In this document: piece after piece, positions 10,319-20,413 of the stretch
How the letters are laid out: every line of letters begins with the position of its first letter
Position numbering within the stretch: the stretch's first letter is position 1
Assembly: GCA_022414725.1 (NCBI GenBank)
Contig: CM039462.1
Coordinates: 40,628,046-40,692,045 of the forward strand
From: Microglena sp. YARC
Taxonomy: Eukaryota; Chlorophyta; Chlorophyceae; Chlamydomonadales; Chlamydomonadaceae
Direction of reading: 5' to 3'
Length of the DNA: 64,000 nucleotides
Notes under the pieces: model-generated
Database searches by the model: none
What the model was told of the DNA's origin: nothing
What the model saw: only the letters and a program-made list of their open reading frames with translations
Program-made: the position numbers and the translations under genes

Positions 10319-10495
10319 ACTTACGGGGGACGATCGCTCGCATCGCAACCGGTGATCACATGTCAAGCATGGGTCTGCTAGACAAGCACTCTCGTATATT
10401 GATAGGGGGATCGCGGAGTGGGGGGATTCATTTGATGACTCGCGTACACCATCATGACCATGTATGTATTCAGACATCTTCAACACACCTCTTTA

Positions 10496-11036
10496 TACAG
10501 TCAGAGACAGAATTTGTGGGACACCCTTACCGGTGACCCTTGAACCCAATTGATTGGGTAGGTCAGCTAAAGGTTTTGTATCAAGGTCCCAATCCTTCGT
10601 GTCCTTCATCCCGTATTTCAGCATTTAAGCTGGCCCAGAGGATAACAATTGTAAGCTGCTAACTGACCCAGGTGGGTCGGTTGGTTTGAGCGCCCACATT
10701 TGCCTCTCCGGAAGCTGGGGTTTTAGGGGGGGGGCGAGGGAACACAGAATACATCCGGTCGCTCCACGTTATCAGAAGCAGAAGAAGGTTCAGCAGAGTT
10801 CACGTCTAGGTTCCAGGTTGCACTATAGCCACATTGGATGCGCTTTTGACACTGTTGTGACAGTGCAGTACTTAGTGGACCTTGACGTTATTTACCACCA
10901 TCTTCTGCTTCTCAAACGTTTTAGCCCCTTCTCCTTTGTCTGACACTACTTCTTCTTCTCATGGTGATACACTATTTCACTCACATTTCCTTATACCCAT
11001 AATCAACTTTTCAAAATAAAAGGTGCCCCACAATCA
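10496..11036 (+). mobile_element. MITE-1 copy B
   Basis: Left end and body match copy A. The right end is altered: after GGTGCCCCACAATCA it runs into a 17-bp tandem duplication of GTCCACTGAGTATAGGG instead of the usual CCCTAGCTGTA. Confidence 0.87.
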
Positions 11037-11074
11037 CGTCCACTGAGTATAGGGGGTCCACTGAGTATAGGGGG

Positions 11075-11533
11075 ATGATGATGCAACCGACCCATCGCAC
11101 GCTGATTGTCATACTTGCCATAGCTGCCGGATGGTACGTGTATTGGAAGACCTTCAAGCAGCTCAAGGAAAGGGTAGATGCTGCTGAACAACGGGCACAG
11201 TCTGCTGAACAACGGGCACAGTCTAGTGATAAGCTCCTCTTGTCAGAGAGGAAGAGGGCGGAAGAGCTCCTTGTGTCAGAGAGGAAGAGGGCGGAGAAGC
11301 TCCTCGTGTCAGAGAGGAAGAGGGCGGACGATGCCGTCAGACAGTTACGGTGCGAACTAAGTGCTATCTCCCCAGAAGACTTCGCTACATATTCTGATGA
11401 TATCAAAACGATTGTGTTGGACTTGTGTGACCATTATGGTATTACCCACCCCACAAAGTTTAAACCATGTTCCCTGATATCCACGCAGGACATCAACTCG
11501 GTGGGCACCTCCCAAGAACGGAGCGAATGCTGA
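11075..11533 (+). CDS. Membrane-anchored coiled-coil protein A
   Basis: 152 aa. Residues 9-23 (LIVILAIAAGWYVYW) form a single N-terminal membrane segment. Residues 30-90 are a long coiled coil built of near-identical short repeats (AEQRAQS twice; LLxSERKRAEE three times). The C-terminal 50 residues (LRCELSAISPEDFATYSDDI then LCDHYGITHP) are shared with the divergent gene at 14997-15467, so the two are paralogues with different coil repeats. Function unknown; the architecture fits a virion-membrane or host-membrane tether. It begins 40 bp after a transposon end. Confidence 0.7.
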   Translation: MMMQPTHRTLIVILAIAAGWYVYWKTFKQLKERVDAAEQRAQSAEQRAQSSDKLLLSERKRAEELLVSERKRAEKLLVSERKRADDAVRQLRCELSAISPEDFATYSDDIKTIVLDLCDHYGITHPTKFKPCSLISTQDINSVGTSQERSEC

Positions 11534-11580
11534 TGTGATTGATATACACTCGGACATGTGGCTACCTGAACATTCAAGCA

Positions 11581-11898
11581 TCATTCCCGCTTCTTACAAG
11601 GCACATCCTTGATACAAGGATACAGCAGTTGTAGACGGTCTATTGTGCGACACGCGATGTGCTTAGCATAAACATTTTTTGCATTCGATTGTAAAGACTG
11701 GAAGTATTTATGTCCTGTAAAATTGTTCCACTTCAGCTCCTCTCGCAAAAAAAACTGAGCTTGTTCATTTTTGTCTTCAAATATTGCGGCACATCTTTCA
11801 ATTTCTTTGAAGACCCGTTCTTCCCACACACTGACCGACGTTGCATCGATTACACCGACCTGCAATAAGAAGTTATAAACAGACTCCATCATCTTCAC
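11581..11898 (-). CDS. Unknown protein, 105 aa
   Basis: Intact ORF with an ATG start (MKMMESVYNFLLQVG). Mostly predicted helical (EERVFKEIERCAAIFEDKNE) with a basic Cys-containing tail (CIKDVPCKKRE). Convergent with the coiled-coil gene before it, 47 bp apart. No family recognised. Confidence 0.5.
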   Translation of the reverse strand: MKMMESVYNFLLQVGVIDATSVSVWEERVFKEIERCAAIFEDKNEQAQFFLREELKWNNFTGHKYFQSLQSNAKNVYAKHIACRTIDRLQLLYPCIKDVPCKKRE

Positions 11899-12039
11899 GG
11901 TACATCAATATATAGACATGATATAGAGGGACCTGTAGAGTGCTTCCTAAACTGCGGCTCCAAGTAGTTTAAAATGAATCACGATTTTTTTACAAGCAAT
12001 GGAAGCCACGCGTTCTGTGTGTCTCCTTACGTAATCGTA

Positions 12040-12146
12040 CCCGAATAGCCTTACGTAATCGTACCCGAATAGCCTTACGTAATCGTAACCGCAAGGTGTA
12101 CCGTACACTCAAGAAAGCGGTTTCATTTTAGTATTCCGTCGAGTGT
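12040..12146. repeat. Short tandem repeat plus MITE-2 right end
   Basis: CTTACGTAATCGTACCCGAATAGC occurs about three times between 12024 and 12088 (copied once near 20530). 12093-12146 is a MITE-2 right end, finishing TTTTAGTATTCCGTCGAGTGTA. Confidence 0.7.
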
Positions 12147-12178
12147 AGGATATGCCCCCACCCCCCACTCCCAGACTC

Positions 12179-12302
12179 CCAGAGCGACCTCTCGCATTAC
12201 ATGACGGCGGAACCTGTGTCGAGGCAAAGATAACAAACAACACTTGGATAAGAACCGTGGCACACTAAACAAGCGGCGGAGCCCCTTTCACCTCCCCCAG
12301 CA
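12179..12302 (+). repeat. R1 fragment plus truncated R2 module
   Basis: One R1 unit (GCGACCTCTCGCATTACATG) followed by GAGGCAAAGATAACAAACAA and AAGCGGCGGAGCCCCTTTCA. Confidence 0.85.
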
Positions 12303-12414
12303 ACAAATCAAACACACAAATCAAACACGGCGGAACGATACTCTTGGGGGAACGGGAGATCAACGGCTGCTCATTGTTTGTACTGTCCCCTCCGATGTAT
12401 GAAATGATTGAGAG

Positions 12415-12438
12415 TATAAATAAATAATGAGTTGGGAT
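12415..12438 (+). promoter_or_regulatory. Conserved F-box/ankyrin gene promoter element
   Basis: TATAAATAAATAATGAGTTG is present 89 bp upstream of this ATG, at 36640-36663 upstream of the third F-box/ankyrin gene, and at 24487-24510 beside the second. CATCCTGTGCGCTTGCATGC also precedes each start. Conservation across three paralogues suggests a promoter. Confidence 0.55.
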
Positions 12439-12503
12439 ATTAAATAAAAGGCTACAGACCATCCTGTGCGCTTGCATGCATTGTACACACATGTTTATAG
12501 AAC

Positions 12504-14004
12504 ATGCATTCGCACACGCGATCATTCCTAACGCTTCCCAATGACATTCTCGATCGTATTGCCATATTCTCTTCCAACCCCAAGATTGTATTAGTGTGTA
12601 AAACTCTGCACAAAAAATTTTCGGGATGGCCCCTTACCGGATTGATCCAACCACCGCAGCGAGTTGGAGAGATGATGGCGAAAGGGGGCGCGCCGACCTT
12701 CTAGCAGTATGCTTGGTGTCCAATCCTCTTGTACAGCTTAATGGGGCCCTACAATTGAGGGCGAACCAAAATGAAAACAAGCTTCTCTATGTGGCTGCCA
12801 AGGCCGGTCACGCCGATGTCTGCAAGCTGCTTATGGATCCAGAGGCAGCTGGACTTGAGTTCAGGGCCAGGGCGAACTCTAGCTACAGCTTGGCCTTGGT
12901 GGAGGCTGCCAATGAAGGCCACTCAGATGTCTGCAAGCTGCTGATGGTTCCACAGGTGGTTGGACTTGAGTATAGGGCCCTGGCGAACTCTAGCGACAGC
13001 AGTGCCTTGTGGGCGGCTGCCAAGGCAGGTCACACAGATGTCTGCAAGATGCTCATGGATCCAGAGGTGGCTGGAATTGAGTTCAGGGCCAGGGCGAACA
13101 CCAGAGACAGCTGGGCATTGTGGCCGCTGCGAGGGAAGGTCACGCAGATGTCTGCAAGCTGCTCATGGATCCATTGGTGGCTGGAATTGAGTTCAGGGCC
13201 CAGGCGAACTCTAGAGACAGCAGTGCCTTGTGGGCGGCTGCCAAGGCAGGTCACACAGATGTCTGCAAGCTGCTCATGGATCCAGAGGTGGCTGGAATTG
13301 AGTTCAGGGCCATGGCGAACTCTAGCGACAGCTGGGCATTGTGTGCGGCTGCGAAGGAAGGTCACGCAGATGTCTGCAAGCTGCTCATGGATCCAGAGGT
13401 GGCTGGACTTGAGTTCAGGGGCCTGGCGAACACCAGCGACAGCTGGGCATTGTGGGCCGCTGCGAAGGAAGGTCACGCAGATGTCTGCAAGCTGCTGATG
13501 GATCCAGCAATGGCTGGACTTGAGTTCAGGGCCCGGGCGAACTCTAGCGACAGCATGGCCTTGTGGGCGGCTGCGAAGGAAGGACACGCAGATGTCTGCA
13601 AGCTGCTCATGGATCCAGAGGTGGCTGGAATTGAGTTCAGGGCCCGCGCGAACTCTGTCAACAGCTGGGCCTTGTGTGAGGCTGCGGAGGCAGGTCACGC
13701 AGATGTCTGCAAGATGCTGATGGATCAAGCGGTGGCTGGACTTGATTTCAGGGCCCTGGCGAACTCTAGCGATAGCAGGGCCTTGCGTGAGGCTGCCAAG
13801 GCAGGTCACGCAGATGTCTGCAAGCTGCTCATGGATCCAGAGGTGGCTGGAATTGAGTTCAGGGCCCGCGCGAACTCTCTCAACAGCTTGGCATTGCGTG
13901 AGGCTGCCAATGCAGGTCACGCAGATGTCTGCAAGCTGCTGATGGATCCAGATGCGGCTGGCCCCGAGTACAGGGCCTTGTGGGGGCGGCTGCCAACAGC
14001 ATGA
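12504..14004 (+). CDS. F-box/ankyrin-repeat protein A (two frameshifts)
   Basis: ATG 12504 begins MHSHTRSFLTLPNDILDRIA, an F-box (LPxDILDRIAxFSSNPKIVLVCKTL) that would recruit SCF ubiquitin ligase. It is followed by about eleven 37-residue ankyrin-type repeats, consensus GHADVCKLLMDPEVAGLEFR plus ARANSSDSWALWAAAKE. The frame is broken near 12690 (five G's where the paralogue has six) and near 13115 (two G's where other units have three). The open pieces are 12504-12704, 12626-13498 and 13120-14004. Both indels are in homopolymers, so real decay and sequencing error are both possible. Such proteins in poxviruses and giant viruses redirect host ubiquitination; that role is inferred here. Confidence 0.75.
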
Positions 14005-14176
14005 AGTGATGTTAATTTATTCAATATACTTGACGATGGTGTTGTCGTCCCGCTTTGCAGATGGACCTGCCTAACATGACCTACAGCGGGCGCAACATTA
14101 CGGACGCTTTGCTGCCTGTCGCAGCTGCCCGAAGGACCCGCTCTTGTGCACCTGTACTACACACCATGGCAGTACA

Positions 14177-14313
14177 TAATGGGCGTTCCTGCCTCCCGGC
14201 CGATTTTTTTTAATTTCTAATCAGGATTTAGAGCCTCCTGAACGACTCTCTAGCTTGAGATATCAGCACCAAGGAATCACAATTCCGCTCCATACAATGT
14301 TTCGCAACCAGTG
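14177..14313 (-). mobile_element. MITE-3, reverse-oriented copy lacking one end
   Basis: Starts at TA with AATGGGCGTTCCTGCCTCCC. The body is inverted relative to the 9.5 kb copy and ends at GTTTCGCAACCAGT, without the second terminal repeat. Confidence 0.8.
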
Positions 14314-14347
14314 TAATTGTAACAAAACAGGACCATCATCATCGGTG

Positions 14348-14903
14348 TACAGTCAGAGACAGAATTTGTGGGACACCCTTACCGGTGACCCTTGAACCCA
14401 ATTGATTGGGTAGGTCAGCTAAAGGTTTTGTATCAAGGTCCCAATCCTTCGTGTCCTTCATCCCGTATTTCAGCATTTAAGCTGGCCCAGAGGATAACAA
14501 TTGTAAGCTGCTAACTGACCCAGGTGGGTCGGTTGGTTGAGCGCCCACATTTGCCTCTCCGGAAGCTGGGGTTTTAGGGGGGGGGCGAGGGAACACAGAA
14601 TACATCCGGTCGCTCCACGTTATCAGAAGCAGAAGAAGGTTCAGCAGAGTTCACGTCTAGGTTCCAGGTTGCACTATAGCCACATTGGATGCGCTTTTGA
14701 CACTGTTGTGACAGTGCAGTACTTAGTGGACCTTGACGTTATTTACCACCATCTTCTGCTTCTCAAACGTTTTAGCCCCTTCTCCTTTGTCTGACACTAC
14801 TTCTTCTTCTCATGGTGATACAATATTTCACTCACATTTCCTTATACCCATAATCAACTTTTCAAAATAAAAGGTGTCCCACAATCAAATGTCCCTAGCT
14901 GTA
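14348..14903 (+). mobile_element. MITE-1 copy C
   Basis: Full length, TA to TA, almost identical to copy A, including both terminal repeats. Confidence 0.9.
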
Positions 14904-14996
14904 TGAGAGAGATTATGATGTCATGCACAAGCATCCAATCTCCTGTAGCCCATTCCATGTCATTTCTAGACTCCTCATCACATCGCCTGACGTAAA

Positions 14997-15467
14997 TTAG
15001 CATAGGGTTCGTTCGCCATCCTGTTCGGTTGAATCTGGGTCGGACGACTCCTGCATGTTGGGGAAGGGGATTCCGTATTGTTTGCAAAGATCCTCATTGA
15101 GACGCCTGTCATGATCGTTCAGGGAATTCCATTGCTCGATAGTCATGCTTGACAGCTCGTACCTCAGTTGCTTCTCAAGCGCTTCTGCGCGCTCAGTCGC
15201 AAGCTCACTCTTCCTTAGAGCATTCTCAAGCTCAATCTCCAATCTATTCACTCGAGCATCATCTGCCTTCTGTCGAGCATTCTCAAGATCACTCTTCAGT
15301 CGAGCATTCTCAAGATCACTCTTCAGTCGAGCATTCTCAAGATCAATCTCCAATATATTCACTCGAGCAGCATCTGCCTTATGTCGATCGAGCTCAGTCT
15401 TCAGTCGAACTATGTAAATAAGAGCGAAGGTAGCGATGGAGATAAGTAGTAGAGACTTGTCAATCAT
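14997..15467 (-). CDS. Membrane-anchored coiled-coil protein B
   Basis: 156 aa from ATG at 15467. Residues 4-20 (KSLLLISIATFALIYIV) are a membrane segment. Residues 25-105 form a coiled coil with repeats of LENARLKSD (three) and ARVNxLEIxLENA (two). The C-terminal part (LRYELSSMTIEQWNSLNDHD then LCKQYGIPFP) aligns with the end of the gene at 11075-11533. Paralogue with diverged, independently amplified coil repeats. Function unknown. Confidence 0.7.
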   Translation of the reverse strand: MIDKSLLLISIATFALIYIVRLKTELDRHKADAARVNILEIDLENARLKSDLENARLKSDLENARQKADDARVNRLEIELENALRKSELATERAEALEKQLRYELSSMTIEQWNSLNDHDRRLNEDLCKQYGIPFPNMQESSDPDSTEQDGERTLC

Positions 15468-15587
15468 TGTTTATAAATTCTGATGATTGTTTCTTAAGTA
15501 CAGGGTTTCAGTACGTAGAATCGCGAGTGCACCGCTTGAAAGTCGAAAGTCGAGTTTGCTCTCGAAGCTTCTGAGAAATTGTCGAGT

Positions 15588-15712
15588 CACCGGACAGGGA
15601 GAATTATCAAGCAGACTTCTGCTCGACAGAGCTATGTCGGAATTATGACAGGACACGCGGGCCCCACGGAGTGGGGCAATGGAATTGAGCTGCTGACTCA
15701 CTCCCACACATA
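15588..15712 (-). repeat. Hairpin element (family 5), copy 1
   Basis: Reverse-oriented copy of the element containing GAGTCAGCAGCTGAATTCC, the hairpin GCCCCACTCCGTGGGGC and the hairpin CAAGCAGAAGCCTGCTTG (here a variant). Confidence 0.75.
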
Positions 15713-15773
15713 CTAAAGGGGGTCTGAAGACCACGTGTCTTCTCAAGCAAGCGAACCCGGATTCACTACACTC

Positions 15774-16204
15774 TACAGTCGGCGGAACAGTAAAATGAAA
15801 CATCCCAATAAACGGTATAAGGCAGACATTATAGTGTACGAGTGGATGGTCCTACAAAATGGCCCGTCCAGCAAAGAAACCTCCTTTCATGACGCATTGC
15901 ACATCAACAAAGACCCCGTGTTCTTTTGGGGCACGGTACCGGGGAAGAGTCGATCGCTTAAGTGCGGCTGGTCCTTCAATGGACACTCTCGAAAGTACCG
16001 ACAAAAGAACGATACGGAGTCTGCAGGATGGAGAGCCGTGATCTAAAAAAGAACCACGATATTCTCGTTAACATCCTGCAATTTGTTGATTCAAAATCGT
16101 ATTGGTGTTCCACTGCCCCGTGGGTTGCTACACCATTTGGTTACACCGTAAGGTGTGCCGTACACTCCAGAAAACGGTTTCATTTTAGTATTCCGTCAAG
16201 TGTA
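15774..16204 (+). mobile_element. MITE-2, complete element (431 bp)
   Basis: Begins TACAGTCGGCGGAACAGTAA and ends TTTTAGTATTCCGTCAAGTG then TA, an imperfect terminal inverted repeat with TA borders. Internal ORF pieces (MARPAKKPPF at 15859) are too short and broken to name, although a transposase remnant is conceivable. Confidence 0.8.
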
Positions 16205-16522
16205 CCCTAAGGACAGCAGAAGCCCAGAAGCTTCGAGAGCAGATATACTACTTGGCTTGCGAGTTTCACACAGTTCACTCGCGATTCTGAGACCGGAGAT
16301 CGCGGAAACGCATTCATTAGGTGAGTTTGCATCGGAGACGCTTTTTGAATCGTTCCATTCTGACACCAACAAAGAAACCCAAAGTTGACAACAACAACTT
16401 ACTTCCCTTCGCTGCGGATCTGTGGTTGACATCAGGAGAGGTCGATCGACTGAATGCTTTGCGAAACATCCCAAGTATTTCGGGGTTACTGATGCATTTA
16501 TATTTGAATTTGTAGGTTGGGG

Positions 16523-17434
16523 TCACTTGCACTGTTTAAAATTTTTCTGGTCGTATGCCCATCCTCTCGCTTTGTATGCATTTATGACATCGTTGCAAGT
16601 GGAGCAATTATTTGCATTATTGGCACCGTAACAACCTGTTGCCGGTGCCTGCGCTGCCTGTGCCTGAGCCCCCGATTGTGCACGATCTTGTGCATCTGCC
16701 TGCGCTTGTTCCCGTGCCTCTGCATTCCTGCACTGTTCAAAATTATTCTCATTGTATCCCCATCTTTTCGCTCTGTATGCATTTAAGACATCGTTGCAAG
16801 TGTAGCAATTATTTTCATTATTGGCGTCGTAACAACTGGAGGACATAGCGGGTGGTTTCTTCTCTAATTGAGCGAACCCGGTCGTAGCGGGTGGTTTCTT
16901 CTCTAATTGAGCGAACCCGGTCGTAGCGGGTGGTTTCTTCTCTAATTGAGCGAACCCGACCGTAGCGGGTGGTTTCTGCTGTAATTGAGCGAAGGCGGCC
17001 TTGAAATTGGCGACGTCTCCCTTTGTCATACATATCCCGTCAATGCAGACCTTGGCAGTGGCTCCAGTTACATTCAAAGTTCCTTTGGCCGACAGACCTG
17101 TTGAGAAATTCAATTTCGCGTCCCATTCCTTCTGTTTGCGTTCCATTGCAACGACTTGGGAATTAATGTCGTTAGATCTCGTGTTTACATTCGCTAAACC
17201 GTCTTTCAACATCGTATTAATCTTCACATCATACCGCTTTTGCTTTTTAAGAGAAGAGGAATGAATTGCGTCCGCTTGCTGCGATCGTTTAAACTCGGAA
17301 TTCAACCGCGATACGAGATCTCCCAACTGGTCTTCATGTGTGCTGATCTCTCTTCGCAGGAAAATGTGCGAGGCGACGAGAAAGCCGGCGACGACCAACA
17401 ATAGAAAAATAGAGATAAATGCTAAGGATTCCAT
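16523..17434 (-). CDS. Virion-type membrane protein with Pro-rich and Cys repeats
   Basis: 303 aa. Residues 4-25 (LAFISIFLLLVVAGFLVASH) are an N-terminal membrane anchor, followed by a coiled coil to about 105. Residues about 128-140 (KVCIDGICMTKGD) match a motif common in NCLDV virion-associated proteins. Then come three near-identical FAQLEKKPPAT repeats preceded by a variant (FAQLQQKPPAT). Finally there are two copies of a Cys-rich module, CYDANNENNCYTCNDVLNAY and CYGANNANNCSTCNDVINAY, separated by an Ala/Gln-rich linker. Likely a virion surface or inner-membrane protein; this is inferred from architecture, and the Cys modules are not recognised. Confidence 0.72.
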   Translation of the reverse strand: MESLAFISIFLLLVVAGFLVASHIFLRREISTHEDQLGDLVSRLNSEFKRSQQADAIHSSSLKKQKRYDVKINTMLKDGLANVNTRSNDINSQVVAMERKQKEWDAKLNFSTGLSAKGTLNVTGATAKVCIDGICMTKGDVANFKAAFAQLQQKPPATVGFAQLEKKPPATTGFAQLEKKPPATTGFAQLEKKPPAMSSSCYDANNENNCYTCNDVLNAYRAKRWGYNENNFEQCRNAEAREQAQADAQDRAQSGAQAQAAQAPATGCYGANNANNCSTCNDVINAYKARGWAYDQKNFKQCK

Positions 17435-17581
17435 CCAATTGAATATATTTATTCTCAGATAATTACAGGAGATCCCCCAAAAAATCCTTTCTTGACACTG
17501 CTTTATTTACAGACCATGTTTAGCAACCAGTAAAAAACCGCCTACATATCCCTAATTGGTGGAGTACTGACATGAAAAGGG

Positions 17582-17836
17582 TTGCGCATACCTGTCAGGA
17601 ACTGGCCAGATCAGCCAGCCGTCTCACCAGCAGGTCATCTGTATGACCGTTGTTGGATAGAAAGATGGGTGCGTGCAAGTGCCACCGATCCATTCACTCG
17701 CGATCCATTAGATGTGAGTCAGCTCTGTCCAGTATCACCGGAGTTCGCGTCAGAAATTGCAGAAGAAAGACGCAATCATGCCATCGGCATTGTTCCCACC
17801 AGGGTTTGTGGAATCGATGAGGAGCGGATTGATTGA
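17582..17836 (+). pseudogene. U-box domain fragment
   Basis: The frame reads PAVSPAGHLYDRCWIERWVR then DPFTRDPLDVSQLCPVSPEF, the typical U-box pattern (PAGHxYDRxxIERW, DPxTRxPL, LxP). U-boxes act as E3 ubiquitin ligases. There is no in-frame ATG: a stop lies at 17573, so the 5' part is lost or shifted. It would complement the F-box proteins as a second ubiquitin-pathway factor. Confidence 0.5.
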
Positions 17837-17939
17837 TTGATTGATTGATCCGATCCTCCTACAGTCGGAAGACGGAATGCCACGATGAGATGACGCACAC
17901 GGCGGCCCATCGTCCAGACTCATCACGCACACGGACGGA

Positions 17940-18140
17940 ACTGATACGGTGGCGGCTTCTCGCATCATGGCAGCACCTGTTGAGTCGAGTCACAAAGCGA
18001 CCTCTCGCATTACATGACGGCGGAACCTGTCGTGTCGAGTCGAGGCAAAGATAACAAACAACACTTGGATGAGAACCGTCTCACATTAACATATAACAAG
18101 CGGTGAAGCCCCTTTCACCTCCCCACAGCGGAGAGGATCC
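17940..18140 (+). repeat. R1 plus R2 repeat module
   Basis: Two R1 units (GCGACCTCTCGCATTACATG) run into GAGGCAAAGATAACAAACAA and a truncated R2 ending near CCCCACAGCGGAGAGG. Confidence 0.87.
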
Positions 18141-18233
18141 AGTGGCACACGTCGGACATCCATCCTCGACCGCATGCCGCAGTGGACTTCGCACACGCAT
18201 TTTAACCCTAAACCCGTGTGTGGGTTTAGAATA

Positions 18234-18249
18234 CCCAAACGGAGTATAA
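18234..18249 (+). promoter_or_regulatory. Candidate promoter CCCAAACGGAGTATAA
   Basis: Identical to 7843-7858. It lies 109 bp upstream of the ankyrin gene ATG at 18359. Confidence 0.45.
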
Positions 18250-18358
18250 ATTCTGGGACAAATCCATTTCCTTACATATTTTCTCAATCATCATCACGAA
18301 ATATCCACTTGATAAGCAGGTCACGTCGGAGGACGAGGACGAGGAGGAGGAGATTGTG

Positions 18359-20065
18359 ATGCACACTCGGACCGGTATGGACGCGCTTCAGATGGACCTC
18401 GTGGTTTTGATCATGCGCCGAGCAGGCAGTTGGCAGAAGGACGGGTGCTGGATGCACTCCGGATTCATCAGTCGAGCCATGCATACTGCTTTCGCGGATG
18501 ACGCTGCATGTGAAGCACAGGCGCTCGTGGACAGATGTGATCATCTCAATCAGAACCCCATGAGGATAGCGTGTAAGGCCGGGCGAGCCGACGTCGTCAG
18601 AATATTGCTAAAAGATCACAACGACATCCGGGCATTGGAGTACGCCGCTGATGGAGGCCATGTGGATCTGTGCAAGCTTCTTATGGATCTGGAGTTCGCA
18701 GGTGAGCACTGCGCCAAGGCAGATGCCAATAATGGCAAGGCACTGAGTGTCGCTGCTAAGGGAGGTCATGTGGATGTCTGCAAGGTTCTGATGAATCCTG
18801 AGTTTGCTGGCGAGAAGCACCGTGCCAAAGCTTATACATACTACAGCTACGCACTGAGTTCCGCCGCTAGTGGAGGCCATCTCGATGTCTGCAAGGTTCT
18901 GATGAATCCTGAGTTCGCGGGCGAGAAGCACCGGGCCAAGGCAGATGAAAACAACAGTGATGCACTGAGGTTCGCCGCTCGGGGAGGCTATCTCGATGTC
19001 TGCAAGATTCTGATGAATCCTTTGTTCGCGGGCGAGGAGCACCGGGCCAAGGCAAATGCCATTGACAGTCTAGCACTGATGATCGCCGCTAGTGGAGGCC
19101 ATCTCGATGTCTGCAATGTTTTGATGAATCCTGAGTTCGCGGGCGAGGAGCACCGAGCCAAGGCAGATGAGAACAACAGTGATGCACTAAGTGCCGCCTC
19201 TGCGAGAGGCCATCTCGATGTCTGCAAGGTTCTGATGGATCCTGAGTTCGCAGGCGAGGAGCACCGAGCCAAAGCTGATTCATTATACAGCAAGGCACTA
19301 AGTGCCGCCGCTAGTGGAGGCCATCTCGATGTCTGCAAGATTCTGATGAATCCTGAGTTCGCTGGCGAGGAGCACCGGGCCAAGGCAGATGACTACAACA
19401 GTGATGCACTAAGTGCCGCCGCTCGGCGAGGCTATATCGATATCTGCAAGGTTCTGATGGATCCTTTGTTAGCGGGCGAGGAGCACCGAGCCAAGGCAGA
19501 TGACATTAACTGCCATGCACTGAGTTCCGCCGCTAGTGGAGGTCATCTCGATGTCTGCAAGATTCTGATGAATCCTGAGTTCGCGGGCGAGGAGCACCGG
19601 GCCAAGGCAGATGACATTAACAGCCAGGCACTGAGGTTCGCCGCTAGTGGAGGCTATCTCGATGTCTGCAAGATTCTGATGAATCCTTTGTTCGCGGGCG
19701 AGGAGCACCGAGCCAAAGCAGATGACAATAATAGCCAGGCACTGAGTGCCGGCGCTAAGGGAGGTCATGTGGATGTCTGCAAGGTTCTGATGGATCCTTT
19801 GTTCGCGGGCGAGGAGCACCGAGCCAAGGCAGATGACGACAACAGTCAGGCACTGAGGGCCGGCGCTAAGGGAGGTCATGTGGATGTCTGCAAGATTCTG
19901 ATGGATCCTGAGTTCGCAGGCGAGGAGCACCGAGCCAAGGCAGATGACGACAACAGTCAGGCACTGAGGGCCGGCGCTAAGGGAGGCTATCTGGATGTCT
20001 GCAAGGTTCTGATGGATTCTTTGTTACACTCGACGGGCGGAGGACCACCGTGCCAAAGCAGATGA
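18359..20065 (+). CDS. Long ankyrin-repeat protein, intact
   Basis: 568 aa from ATG 18359; the GTG just upstream was rejected. Residues 1-75 are non-repeat and might hold a degenerate F-box-like start (MDLVVLIMRRAG). From about 85 there are some 13 repeats of 37 residues, consensus GGHLDVCKVLMNPEFAGEEH plus RAKADDNNSDALSAAAS. They are a distinct subfamily from the three F-box/ankyrin genes but share the GHxDVCKxLM core. Repeats are highly similar at DNA level, implying recent expansion or gene conversion. Unlike its relatives there is no frameshift. Probably a host-interaction scaffold. Confidence 0.85.
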   Translation: MHTRTGMDALQMDLVVLIMRRAGSWQKDGCWMHSGFISRAMHTAFADDAACEAQALVDRCDHLNQNPMRIACKAGRADVVRILLKDHNDIRALEYAADGGHVDLCKLLMDLEFAGEHCAKADANNGKALSVAAKGGHVDVCKVLMNPEFAGEKHRAKAYTYYSYALSSAASGGHLDVCKVLMNPEFAGEKHRAKADENNSDALRFAARGGYLDVCKILMNPLFAGEEHRAKANAIDSLALMIAASGGHLDVCNVLMNPEFAGEEHRAKADENNSDALSAASARGHLDVCKVLMDPEFAGEEHRAKADSLYSKALSAAASGGHLDVCKILMNPEFAGEEHRAKADDYNSDALSAAARRGYIDICKVLMDPLLAGEEHRAKADDINCHALSSAASGGHLDVCKILMNPEFAGEEHRAKADDINSQALRFAASGGYLDVCKILMNPLFAGEEHRAKADDNNSQALSAGAKGGHVDVCKVLMDPLFAGEEHRAKADDDNSQALRAGAKGGHVDVCKILMDPEFAGEEHRAKADDDNSQALRAGAKGGYLDVCKVLMDSLLHSTGGGPPCQSR

Positions 20066-20413
20066 CATTAATAGCCATGTTTGTTTGTGAAAGATTCTCT
20101 ACATTTCGATAGTTATTTTACGTGTCCTCATGTGCAGACACATGTTTTCAGAGTCTGTTGTTTGTTAAAGATTCTCTACATTTCGACAGTTATTTTACGT
20201 GTCCTCGTATGTAAACCAAGGAGGCTTTCTCAAGCAGACCCCAGTCCGTTGACTTACTGTCTTCAGGAGATTGATACAATCTAAAAAGTACACGTCCATC
20301 CTCCATTCATCCTCACACATACTGTACCAAGGCGGCGTATCAACAACCGCATGTACTCAAACGAAAGCCGTGTGTATCAAGCAGGCTTGGAAATGGAAAA
20401 ACGTTGAGATCAC

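Noticed and set aside
13030..13920. Long minus-strand ORF opposite the ankyrin repeats (also 37178-38290, 23127-23930)
   Set aside because: Shadow ORFs created by the repeat's codon pattern; the sense strand encodes the ankyrin consensus.
15145..15421. Plus-strand Ser/Arg-rich ORFs opposite the coiled-coil gene
   Set aside because: Antisense shadows of the repeated coiled-coil codons at 14997-15467.
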